Positions 34,243 to 41,419 of a stretch of 64,000 nucleotides of DNA are shown in pieces (position 1 is the stretch's first letter; each line of letters opens with the position of its first letter). Location: positions 124,001 through 188,000 of the forward strand of contig CAVRJC010000005.1 in NCBI GenBank assembly GCA_963721435.1. Reading direction: 5' to 3'. The notes under the pieces were generated by a model that worked only from the letters and a program-made list of their open reading frames with translations, was not told the origin of the DNA and ran no database searches. The DNA is from CAVRJC01 sp963721435. Its GTDB lineage: Bacteria; Actinomycetota; Acidimicrobiia; IMCC26256; DASPTH01. The position numbers were made by a program, and so were the translations under genes.

Positions 34243-34991
34243 CGGGGCGGAGTGGAGACGTACCGCGCGGGCGTGCCCGCGTGCTGCTGGATGAACCGCA
34301 ACACCTGCGAGAACACCGTCAGGTCGGTCTTCAGGTCGGAGTGACCCAGGCACTTCGTCTCATGGTTCATCGCGCCGGTCAATTCCGCGTTTGCGTTCGG
34401 GACGATCGTCGTGTCGCACGGCGACCACCACGTCGCGAATCGGGTCGGGCCCGACGGCGGGAAGTGGCGATTGAGGTTGTCGAGCAACGACGACGTCGGC
34501 ACCATCTCACGACACGGCGTGAGCACGTAGCAGCCGTACGCCCAGATCGTGCCCTCGTTGACGCCGGCGAGCGACACCCACGCATCGACGGTGTTCGTGC
34601 CGCCGAGGCGCTCGAGGTAGTAGCGCGACGAGATCGCGCCCATGGAGTGGCTCACGATGTCGACGTGCTCCGCGCCGGTACGCGCGCGCAGCGCGTCGAC
34701 CGCGCGCCCGATCTGCTGCGCGACGTCGACGTTCGACGCGCTGCTGTCGTAGGAGATCGCGTCGACGCGACTCGCGGGGTAGCCCGCATCGTGCAACCGC
34801 TGCACCATCACCTTCCAGCTCGCACTGGAGCCGTCGAACCCGTGCACCAGGAGGACGGGATCCGGGAGCTTCGGCTTTCGCTTCGCGGCAGCCGCCGCGG
34901 CAGCGCCGCGCACGCCCACCGGCGCCGCGACCGCGAGCCCCACGACGATCGCGGCCACGAGCACACCCGAGAGCACACCGTGACGCCGCAC
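34074..34991 (-). CDS. Secreted alpha/beta-hydrolase, triacylglycerol lipase-like
   Basis: About 305 residues. The start at GTG 34991 gives a signal peptide (RRHGVLSGVLVAAIVVGLAVAAP). Catalytic elements: LLVHGFDGSSASW (oxyanion), DIVSHSMGAISSRYY with nucleophile Ser in GHSMG-like SHSMG, LAGVNEG, and a C-terminal region HETKCLGHSDL with the likely His. The start is supported by TACCCT 7 nt upstream (34999-35004). The last 169 bp run antisense into the MDR gene with no stop until 34074; the true C-terminus may be near 34245 if a base is wrong. Expected to be exported and hydrolyse esters. Confidence 0.75.
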   Translation of the reverse strand: MRRHGVLSGVLVAAIVVGLAVAAPVGVRGAAAAAAAKRKPKLPDPVLLVHGFDGSSASWKVMVQRLHDAGYPASRVDAISYDSSASNVDVAQQIGRAVDALRARTGAEHVDIVSHSMGAISSRYYLERLGGTNTVDAWVSLAGVNEGTIWAYGCYVLTPCREMVPTSSLLDNLNRHFPPSGPTRFATWWSPCDTTIVPNANAELTGAMNHETKCLGHSDLKTDLTVFSQVLRFIQQHAGTPARYVSTPPRQGSSTTLIAPEARSSATRNASAASSSGKRCVISVAAMSGFAASMAAVSSNSRTPS

Positions 34992-34998
34992 GGGAGTC

Positions 34999-35049
34999 AG
35001 GGTACGAGTACCCGCGGCGCGGTGGTCGTCGCGCCCGTGCCGGTAGCGT
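34999..35049. promoter_or_regulatory. Divergent -10 elements for lipase and histidine phosphatase genes
   Basis: Minus-strand TACCCT (35004-34999) ends 7 nt before the lipase GTG at 34991. Plus-strand TAGCGT (35044-35049) ends 6 nt before the phosphatase ATG at 35056. Both suggest leaderless starts. Confidence 0.45.
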
Positions 35050-35055
35050 GCGCGC

Positions 35056-35646
35056 ATGCTGTTCCTCGTCCGGCACGGCCAGACCGCCGCCAATGCCGAC
35101 GGCCTGCTGCTCGGGCGGGCCGACCCGCCACTCTCGCCGCTCGGACGCGAGCAGGCGGCGGCGCTCGCCTCACGCATTCCCGACGACGCGCGCATCATCA
35201 CGAGCCCGCTCGCGCGGACGCGCGAGACCGCCGACGCGCTCGGACGGCCCTTCGAGATCGACGAGCGGTGGATCGAGCTCGACTACGGCGATCTCGACGG
35301 CGTGCCGCTGCGCGACGTCTCGACCGCGGTGTGGGCACAGTGGCGCGCCAATCCCACCTTCATCCCCGCCGGCGGTGAGTCGCTCGCGGCGTTGGGGGTG
35401 CGCGTCCGCGAAGCCTGCGGTGAGCTCCTCGACGAGATTCGCGACCACGACGTCGCCGTGGTCACGCACGTGTCACCGATCAAGGCGGCGATCTCATGGG
35501 CGCTCGGTGCCGGTGACGACATCGCCTGGAGGATCTTCGTGGAGGTGGCGTCGATCGCGCGCATCGGTGCCGATCAATTCGGGCCCAGCGTGCGCTCGCT
35601 GAACGAGCGGCCGGCACCACCGAGGTCAGACGACCCTCAGGGGTGA
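35056..35646 (+). CDS. Histidine phosphatase (phosphoglycerate mutase-like)
   Basis: A 196-residue protein of the RHG superfamily. FLVRHGQTAANADGLLLGR contains the phosphohistidine motif RHG near residue 7; ITSPLARTRETADAL, WIELDYGDLDG and THVSPIKAAISWAL supply the second Arg, Glu and His. The length and order match cofactor-dependent phosphoglycerate mutase-like phosphatases, often cobalamin or sugar phosphatases. The substrate is not specified by context. Confidence 0.88.
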   Translation: MLFLVRHGQTAANADGLLLGRADPPLSPLGREQAAALASRIPDDARIITSPLARTRETADALGRPFEIDERWIELDYGDLDGVPLRDVSTAVWAQWRANPTFIPAGGESLAALGVRVREACGELLDEIRDHDVAVVTHVSPIKAAISWALGAGDDIAWRIFVEVASIARIGADQFGPSVRSLNERPAPPRSDDPQG

Positions 35647-35706
35647 TTTCCCCGATTCTCGACCGGCGTTCACAAGTCTGGAACATGAACTGCCGATGTT
35701 GTACGC

Positions 35707-36690
35707 ATGCATCGGTTCGAACGGCGGCTCACGTGGGTGAGCGTCGCGGTGCTGGCGATCTGCGCGCTCGGGGCAACCGACGCCGCGTGGCCGTCGAACG
35801 TCAAGGAACAGGCCGACGCCGTGGCCCAGCGGGTCGCCCACCAGTCGCAGTTCGGCGTCGTGAGCGCACCCGGCCCCGCACCCGCACCGACCCCGACGAC
35901 GTCTCCTGCTGCCACGGCCGCCGCAGCGGCGCCGGAGGCCGTGAATGTGATCGGGGTCACCGCGATCGACGGTTCGCGGTCGTTCGGCGTCACGATCTGG
36001 TACCCGACGGCGAAGGGCCGCTATCCCTTGATCGTGCTCGCGCACGGATACGGCTCGTCGGGGTCGACCTACGAGGCCATGGAGGAGCAGCTCGCGGCGT
36101 CGGGATTCGTGGTGGCCGCGCCCGACTTCCCGTTCACGAGCGCGAACTCGGAGTGGCTCGATCGGGCCGACGTCGTGAACCAGGCGGCCGACGTCTCCGC
36201 GCTCATCACGCAGCTCACCGAGCCGATGACGGTTCCCGATGCACTCCGCGGCGTCATCGCGCCCGGCCCCGTCGGCGTGGTCGGCCATTCCGACGGCGGC
36301 ATCACCGCGGCCGCGGTCGCCTACAACTCGTCGGTCGCAGACCACCGCGTCGGCGCGGCGGCGATCCTGTCGGGCGCCGAGATCATGTACGGCGGGCCGT
36401 GGTTCACTACCGCGTCGCCGCCGTTGCTCGCGATCCATGGTGACGCCGACGACGTGAACCCGTACTGGGCCAGCGAACAGCTCTTCGCCGACGCCACCGG
36501 TCCGCGGTGGCTGGTGACGGTCCTCGGCGGCGGGCACCTCGGCCCGTTCACCACCGGGTCGGTCGAGCCGACCGTCGCGACGTTGATCGCCGACTTCCTC
36601 CACGCCCAGCTCCAGAAGGACGCCGCAGCCGCCGCACGCATCGACGGCGACGCCAACGCCGACGGCCTCGCGCTCGCCAACGCCGCCTGA
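35707..36690 (+). CDS. Secreted alpha/beta-hydrolase (dienelactone/PET-hydrolase-like fold)
   Basis: A 327-residue hydrolase with an N-terminal signal/membrane segment (RRLTWVSVAVLAICALGA) and a Pro/Thr/Ala-rich linker. The core has LIVLAHGYGSSGSTY, nucleophile Ser in GVVGHSDGGITAA, LAIHGDADDVNPY with Asp, and GGGHLGPF with His. GHSDGG and HGDAD resemble acetyl-xylan and PET-hydrolase-like lipases. Exported or cell-envelope ester hydrolysis is likely; substrate unknown. Confidence 0.85.
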   Translation: MHRFERRLTWVSVAVLAICALGATDAAWPSNVKEQADAVAQRVAHQSQFGVVSAPGPAPAPTPTTSPAATAAAAAPEAVNVIGVTAIDGSRSFGVTIWYPTAKGRYPLIVLAHGYGSSGSTYEAMEEQLAASGFVVAAPDFPFTSANSEWLDRADVVNQAADVSALITQLTEPMTVPDALRGVIAPGPVGVVGHSDGGITAAAVAYNSSVADHRVGAAAILSGAEIMYGGPWFTTASPPLLAIHGDADDVNPYWASEQLFADATGPRWLVTVLGGGHLGPFTTGSVEPTVATLIADFLHAQLQKDAAAAARIDGDANADGLALANAA

Positions 36691-36696
36691 GTCGGG

Positions 36697-37641
36697 TCAG
36701 CGGAACGCGGGGAGGACCTCCGCGGCGAAGAGCCGCAAGTGGTCGAGATCACGGAGATCGACCATCTGGAGGTACACGGTATCGACACCGGCGTCGCGGT
36801 ACTGACCGATGCGGTCGGTCACCTGTGCGGCTGTGCCGCCGAAGCCGAAGCGTGACAGTTCGGCGGTGCGGCCGATCGCCGCGGCGCGCCGTTCGACCTC
36901 GTCGTCATCGGACCCGAGCACCAGCGTGTTCGCGACGCTGATGCCGAGCGTCGCGGGGTCACGACCGATCGCCTCGCACGCGCGTTGCACCCGGCCCGCG
37001 ATCTCGGGCACCTGCTCGGGTGCGCCGAACATCACGTTGAACTCGCTGGCGTACCGCGCCGCGAGACGCGGCGTGCGGCGCGGTCCGCTGCCACCGATCA
37101 CGATCGGTGGGTGGGGTGCCTGCACCGGTTTCGGTAAGGCGGGGGAGTCCGTCACCGTGTAGTGCCGCCCCGTGAACGAGAAGCGCTCGCCGACGGGAGT
37201 GTTCCAGAGCCCGGTGATGATCGCGAGCTGGTCTTCGAAGCGTTCGAAGCGCTCCCCGGTGTCGGGGAATGCGATCCCGTACGCGTGGTGCTCGGTGTCG
37301 TTCCACCCGGCCCCGAGCCCGAGCTCGACCCGCCCGTCGCTCATCGCGTCGATCTGGGCGACCGCGATCGCGAGGGGACCGGGCGCGCGGAACGTCACCG
37401 GTGACACGAGCGTCCCGAGCCGGATCCGCGACGTCTCGCGCGCGAGCCCGGCGAGGGTCGTCCACGCGTCGGTGGGCCCCGGGAGGCCGTCACCGCCGAA
37501 GAAGCTGATGTAGTGGTCGGAGCGGAAGAAGGCGTCGAAGCCGAGCGCTTCGGCGAGCTGCGCGAGCACCCGCTGGTCGTCGTAGCTCGCACCTTCCTGC
37601 GGCTCGACGAACACGCGGAACCGGAGGGGAGTCGTGGCCAT
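36697..37641 (-). CDS. LLM class F420-dependent oxidoreductase
   Basis: A 314-residue protein beginning LRFRVFVEPQEGASYDDQRV, then FDAFFRSDHYISFFGGDG, RIRLGTLVSPVTFRAPGPLA, ELGLGAGWNDTEHHAYGI and PPIVIGGSGPRRTPRLAARY. This is the pattern of the TIGR03560-type F420 family. It diverges from the Asp/Asn hydroxylase with a 33-bp gap holding mirror-image -10 elements. Confidence 0.88.
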   Translation of the reverse strand: MATTPLRFRVFVEPQEGASYDDQRVLAQLAEALGFDAFFRSDHYISFFGGDGLPGPTDAWTTLAGLARETSRIRLGTLVSPVTFRAPGPLAIAVAQIDAMSDGRVELGLGAGWNDTEHHAYGIAFPDTGERFERFEDQLAIITGLWNTPVGERFSFTGRHYTVTDSPALPKPVQAPHPPIVIGGSGPRRTPRLAARYASEFNVMFGAPEQVPEIAGRVQRACEAIGRDPATLGISVANTLVLGSDDDEVERRAAAIGRTAELSRFGFGGTAAQVTDRIGQYRDAGVDTVYLQMVDLRDLDHLRLFAAEVLPAFR

Positions 37642-37648
37642 GCCGAAG

Positions 37649-37666
37649 ATCCTCGCGCGTTACGCT
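37649..37666. promoter_or_regulatory. Mirror-image divergent -10 pair (LLM / beta-hydroxylase)
   Basis: Minus-strand GAGGAT (37654-37649, one mismatch to TANNNT) ends 7 nt before the LLM ATG at 37641. Plus-strand TACGCT (37661-37666) ends 8 nt before the ATG at 37675. The hexamers are 6 bp apart in a 33-bp gap, the same geometry as at 29542-29559 and 40704-40721. Confidence 0.5.
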
Positions 37667-37674
37667 GCGCGGCA

Positions 37675-38445
37675 ATGGCGAGCCAGCAACGACGCGTCTG
37701 GGAACCGGCTTGGGACAAGGTCGTCACCGTCTCGACCCGCCTCGGCGACCGCCTGCTCCGCGTCATCGACCGCGTGATCGCCAAGTACTCGCTGATCCCG
37801 AACCAGCCGTTCTTCGATCCCGACGACTTCTCGTGGGTCGCGCCCATCGAGGCCGAGTGGAAGACGATCCGGCGTGAGCTCGACACCGTGCTCGGCTACC
37901 AGGACGCGCTGCCCAACTTCCAGGACATCTCCACCGATCAGCTGAGCCTCACCGACGACGATCGCTGGAAGACGTTCTTCTTCTACGGCTACGGGTTCAA
38001 GAGCGAGCCCAACTGCGCCCGCTGCCCGGAGACCGCGCGCATCGTCGAGCGCATCCCCGGCATGCAGACCGCGATGTTCTCGATCCTCGCACCGCACAAA
38101 CGCTTGCCACCGCACACCGGCCCGTACAAGGGCGTGTTGCGCTACCACCTGGGCCTGGTGATCCCCGCGTCGGACGACCGCGTCGGGATCAAGGTCGGCG
38201 GCCAGACCGCGCACTGGGAAGAGGGCAAGAGCCTCGTGTTCGACGACACCTTCGAGCACGAGGCGTGGAACGAGACCGACGAGACGCGGGTCGTGCTGTT
38301 CGTCGACGTCGTCCGTCCGTTGCGTCAGCCGGTGAAGGCGTTCAACGACTTCATGATCAAGGCGATCGGGTACTCGCCGTTCATCCAGGACGCGCGCAAG
38401 CGCCACGAGGACTGGGAACGCCGGTTCGAGAAGCTGCGCGCCTGA
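37675..38445 (+). CDS. Aspartyl/asparaginyl beta-hydroxylase family protein (LpxO/OlsC-like)
   Basis: A 256-residue Fe(II)/2-oxoglutarate dioxygenase of the aspartyl/asparaginyl beta-hydroxylase family. LPPHTGPYKGVLRYHLGLVIP contains the distal family motif (quoted within 20 residues as HTGPYKGVLRYHLGL), with FDDTFEHEAWNETDE giving the second His ligand and the R of ETRVVLFVDV for 2-oxoglutarate. Bacterial members hydroxylate lipid A (LpxO), ornithine lipids (OlsC) or peptides. Convergent with the alpha-oxoamine synthase, so a lipid role is possible. ATG at 37675 is leaderless by the -10 position. Confidence 0.87.
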   Translation: MASQQRRVWEPAWDKVVTVSTRLGDRLLRVIDRVIAKYSLIPNQPFFDPDDFSWVAPIEAEWKTIRRELDTVLGYQDALPNFQDISTDQLSLTDDDRWKTFFFYGYGFKSEPNCARCPETARIVERIPGMQTAMFSILAPHKRLPPHTGPYKGVLRYHLGLVIPASDDRVGIKVGGQTAHWEEGKSLVFDDTFEHEAWNETDETRVVLFVDVVRPLRQPVKAFNDFMIKAIGYSPFIQDARKRHEDWERRFEKLRA

Positions 38446-38505
38446 CTCCGGGTCGTTCACTGCGGCGACCGTACGAGACCTGGATTGACCCGGCCCCGCC
38501 GCAGT

Positions 38506-39717
38506 TCACTCCTCGGGCAGCTGGTCGTTGTCGGCGAGCACCTTCAACATCGCCTGGGCGGCCTCTTCGAGGATCGCGGGAGTGTGGTCCAGCATGAGGC
38601 TCAACCGCAACAGGCCGAGGCCCTTCGGCACCGCCGGCGACACGACGGGGTTCACGAAGACGCCGGCGTCGAGGAGCTCCCGTGCGAGCACCACCGCCGA
38701 GACCTCGTCGTCCTTGCGCAGCGGGATGGTGATGATCGCGCTCTCGGCCCGGTTGACGGGCACGCCGCGGTCGGCGAGCAGGCCGACGAACAGATCGACG
38801 TTCGCCCGCAGGTTCGCGGCCATCTCCGGCGCGTCGCGCAGGATGCGAAGGCCCTGCAGCGCGGCGGCGATCGAGCCGGGCGTGTTCGATGCCGTGAAGA
38901 TGAAGGTGTCGGCCTCGAGCGTGAGCAGCTCGATGGCCTCCTTCGACCCGACGAGGGCGCCACCGCACGAGCCGAGGGTCTTGGAGAACGTGAGCGTGAT
39001 GAGATCGACGGTGTCGAGCACGCCGTAATGCTCTGCCGCGCCGCGACCCCGCTCACCGAGCACACCGAGCCCATGGGCCTCGTCGTCGAGGAGGAAGGTG
39101 TTCGGGTGCTCGCGGCAGATCTCGAGCATCGCGTCGAGAGGAGCGGTCTCGCCGCCCATCGAGTAGACGCCGTCGACGATCACTGCCTTGCCCGGGTCGT
39201 CGGGCAGGTCGCGGAGCACGCGCCCGAGCCGTTCGACGTCGTTGTGCGAGAAGCGCTTGAGGGTGGCGCCCGAGAGCTGGGCGCCGGTGACGAGCGAGTT
39301 GTGGGCGTCCTTGTCGAGGACCGCGTAGTCCTGGCGCCGGAGCAGGCCGGCGATGGTGCTCACGTTGGCGACGTAGCCGGTGGAGAACACGAGCGCGGCT
39401 TCGCGGCCGTAGAAGTCGGCCAGCTCCTTCTCGAGCTCGCGATGGAGGTCGAGGGTCCCGTTGAGGAGGCGGGAGCCGGTGACGCCGGTGCCGTACTTCT
39501 GGGTGGCCCGTTGCGCGGCCTCGATCACCTTGGGGTGGTACGAGAGGCTGAGGTAGTTGTTGGAGCCGAAGTTGATGTAGTCGGTGCCCTCGATGGTGAA
39601 GCGGGGCGTGGCCGCGCTCTGCACCGTCTTGTAATAGGGCCAGTACCCGAGCTCCTGCGCGAGGTGGTACTCCTGCAGGCGGGGGTACGCCTCGAGGCGA
39701 TTTTCGAAAAAGCTCAT
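38506..39717 (-). CDS. Alpha-oxoamine synthase family PLP enzyme (serine palmitoyltransferase/AONS/KBL-like)
   Basis: A 403-residue fold-type I PLP enzyme. FGSNNYLSLSYHPKVIEAA, GTGVTGSRLLNGT, FSTGYVANVSTI, LLDDEAHGLGVLG and the Schiff-base loop LTFSKTLGSCGG mark the alpha-oxoamine synthase family, which condenses an amino acid with an acyl-CoA (e.g. 8-amino-7-oxononanoate synthase, serine palmitoyltransferase). The residues here do not decide among them. No bio genes are nearby, which argues weakly against biotin synthesis. ATG at 39717 follows GAGGTGG. It lies downstream of the acyltransferase-like gene, same strand. Confidence 0.88.
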   Translation of the reverse strand: MSFFENRLEAYPRLQEYHLAQELGYWPYYKTVQSAATPRFTIEGTDYINFGSNNYLSLSYHPKVIEAAQRATQKYGTGVTGSRLLNGTLDLHRELEKELADFYGREAALVFSTGYVANVSTIAGLLRRQDYAVLDKDAHNSLVTGAQLSGATLKRFSHNDVERLGRVLRDLPDDPGKAVIVDGVYSMGGETAPLDAMLEICREHPNTFLLDDEAHGLGVLGERGRGAAEHYGVLDTVDLITLTFSKTLGSCGGALVGSKEAIELLTLEADTFIFTASNTPGSIAAALQGLRILRDAPEMAANLRANVDLFVGLLADRGVPVNRAESAIITIPLRKDDEVSAVVLARELLDAGVFVNPVVSPAVPKGLGLLRLSLMLDHTPAILEEAAQAMLKVLADNDQLPEE

Positions 39718-39731
39718 CGCCACCTCATCGC

Positions 39732-39766
39732 CCCCTCGTACCCCTCGCACCCCTCGAATCCCCTCG
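39732..39766. repeat. Four CCCCTCG repeats upstream of alpha-oxoamine synthase
   Basis: CCCCTCG occurs at 39732, 39741, 39750 and 39760, spaced 9, 9 and 10 bp. The array lies 15-50 bp upstream of the minus-strand ATG at 39717. It may be slippage or a regulatory array. Confidence 0.6.
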
Positions 39767-39834
39767 AGCACCAATATCCCAGATCCGTCCGCCGAGCGCA
39801 GGCATCCGGCGAGCGTACCGGCCGGGACGGGAGT

Positions 39835-40695
39835 CTACGGGGAACTGACCGCACGCGCTGGAATCCGTTCCATGACCGCTTCGGGGTCCTCCAGGATCTG
39901 CTTGGCCCGCTTGAGGGCGTAACCGGCAACCAGGCCGTCCTCCGTGCGCTCGTCGAAGGTCCACCGGAGCACCATGGTGCGGCGGCGATCCGGGCCGCTG
40001 GTGGGGGAGCCGGGATCGGTGGTCGGCCGTCCGATCACGCAGAAGATCCCGATCGACCCGTACTCGTAGAGGTGGTGGTAGCAGGCGTCCATCCCGATGC
40101 TGGCGAGGTTGGCGAAGAACGCGCTCGCGTACATGGGGTCGTCCTCGATCATCGTGCCGGGGAGCAGCCCGAACGCGTCGCCGAACCGGCCGACCGCGAG
40201 CACGACGCGCCGGAGCAGGCCGGGAAGCTTCAGGATCAGCGCGGCGTCCTTGTCGGCGCGTGCGACGTTGCCGCCGTAGCGGTCGCCGTAGAGCTGGCGG
40301 GCCATCCCCTCGACCATCTCCTCGAACGATTCATTGGGGTCGAAGCGGCGCTTCAGCACGAGCATCGGGGACGCGCCCTTCAGGCTCTGCTTCGCGGAGT
40401 ATGTGAACCAGATCCCGCGGCGCTGGTAGAGCCGCCCGCCGACGACGAAGCGGTTCATCGTGGGGTACTGCTCGAGCACCTGCGTGATCGCCCACATCAC
40501 GAGGTGCTGCACGCTGATGGGCGTCTCGGGATGCGCTTCGTTGAAGGTGCGCGTGAACGCGTCGGCCTTGCGCATCGAGACCTGCTGCTCGAAGTAGACG
40601 GCCGACTCGTTCCGGCCCCGCATCAGGTACGGCATGATCGCCTTGGTCGGCGACACGCCGCGTACGAGGTCGCCGTCGGGTCGGTGCCACAGCAT
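39835..40695 (-). CDS. 2-oxoacid dehydrogenase acyltransferase-fold protein lacking the catalytic His
   Basis: A 286-residue single domain of the CAT/E2-acyltransferase fold (pfam 2-oxoacid_dh) with no lipoyl or subunit-binding domains. PETPISVQHLVMWAITQVL and MDACYHHLYEYGSIGIFCVIG are recognisable core strands. The usual catalytic HxxxDG near the C-terminus reads DERTEDG, so the active-site His is replaced by Glu. It may bind acyl groups without transfer chemistry, or be structural. ATG at 40695 lies in a mirror-image promoter. Probably transcribed with the alpha-oxoamine synthase (118 bp apart). Confidence 0.75.
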   Translation of the reverse strand: MLWHRPDGDLVRGVSPTKAIMPYLMRGRNESAVYFEQQVSMRKADAFTRTFNEAHPETPISVQHLVMWAITQVLEQYPTMNRFVVGGRLYQRRGIWFTYSAKQSLKGASPMLVLKRRFDPNESFEEMVEGMARQLYGDRYGGNVARADKDAALILKLPGLLRRVVLAVGRFGDAFGLLPGTMIEDDPMYASAFFANLASIGMDACYHHLYEYGSIGIFCVIGRPTTDPGSPTSGPDRRRTMVLRWTFDERTEDGLVAGYALKRAKQILEDPEAVMERIPARAVSSP

Positions 40696-40703
40696 GACGG
40701 CGG

Positions 40704-40721
40704 ATCGTAGTGCGGTACCGT
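40704..40721. promoter_or_regulatory. Mirror-image divergent -10 pair (acyltransferase-like / MTA phosphorylase)
   Basis: Minus-strand TACGAT (40709-40704) ends 8 nt before the ATG at 40695. Plus-strand TACCGT (40716-40721) ends 8 nt before the ATG at 40730. The hexamers are 6 bp apart in a 34-bp gap. Confidence 0.5.
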
Positions 40722-40729
40722 CCCCGGCC

Positions 40730-41419
40730 ATGCAGACGGGCCGTCTCGCGATCATCGGCGGGCACAGCATCCTCGGGTCGCAGTACGCCGCCGACGGCCA
40801 GAGGATCGGCGTCGCGCTCGACTGCGGCACGCACGTGGTGGTGCAACGGCACGGTCTCGACCACTACAGGCCGGCGCACCTGGTACGACACGCCGACAAC
40901 CTCGCGGCGGTCGCCGCGCTCGGCTGTGACCGCGTGCTCGCGCTGAGCTCGGTCGGCGGTTTGCGTCGCGATGTCGGCGTCGGCACGTTCCTCGCGCCCG
41001 ACGACTTCATCGCGCTCCACACGTCGGTCTCCTCGTTCGACGACGCGCGCGGTCACCGTGTGCCCGGGTTCGATCGCCCGTGGCGGGCGCGCCTCGTGGA
41101 CGAATGGCGCCGTGTCGATCCACCGGTGACGCTCCGCGAGGGTGGCGTCTACTGGCAGTCGTTCGGGCCGCGCTTCGAGACCCCGGCCGAGATCCGCTAC
41201 ATCTCGCAGTTCGCCGACGTGGTGGGCATGACGGTCGCGTCGGAGTGCGTGCTCGCGGCCGAGCTCGGGCTCGCGTACGCCGCGATCTGCGTCGTCGACA
41301 ACCTGGCCAACGGTGTCGGCGACCACGAGCTCACGGTCGATGAGTTCGAGGCAGGCAAGGCCGCGAATCGAGCCGCGGTGATCGAGTCGCTCGACGCGTT
41401 GGTGCCGGCGCTCACATGA
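40730..41419 (+). CDS. MTA/MTI phosphorylase-like purine nucleoside phosphorylase family protein
   Basis: A 229-residue protein of the PNP/MTAP family. LAIIGGHSILG at the N-terminus, LALSSVGGLRRDVGVGTFLAP with the phosphate site, GVYWQSFGPRFETPAEIRYIS and VVGMTVASECVLAAELGLAYA with the purine/ribose site are typical. It is shorter than most MTAPs (about 260). The next gene overlaps its stop by ATGA and encodes an MTA deaminase-like protein, so it may act on methylthioinosine rather than methylthioadenosine. Product: 5-methylthioribose-1-phosphate and a purine. Confidence 0.85.
   Translation: MQTGRLAIIGGHSILGSQYAADGQRIGVALDCGTHVVVQRHGLDHYRPAHLVRHADNLAAVAALGCDRVLALSSVGGLRRDVGVGTFLAPDDFIALHTSVSSFDDARGHRVPGFDRPWRARLVDEWRRVDPPVTLREGGVYWQSFGPRFETPAEIRYISQFADVVGMTVASECVLAAELGLAYAAICVVDNLANGVGDHELTVDEFEAGKAANRAAVIESLDALVPALT

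Noticed and set aside
38506..39717. 8-amino-7-oxononanoate synthase (bioF) as a firm call
   Set aside because: No bioA/B/D nearby and motifs do not separate it from SPT or KBL, so only the family is stated.
39732..39766. CRISPR array
   Set aside because: Units of 9-10 bp without unique spacers of protospacer length; simple short tandem repeat only.
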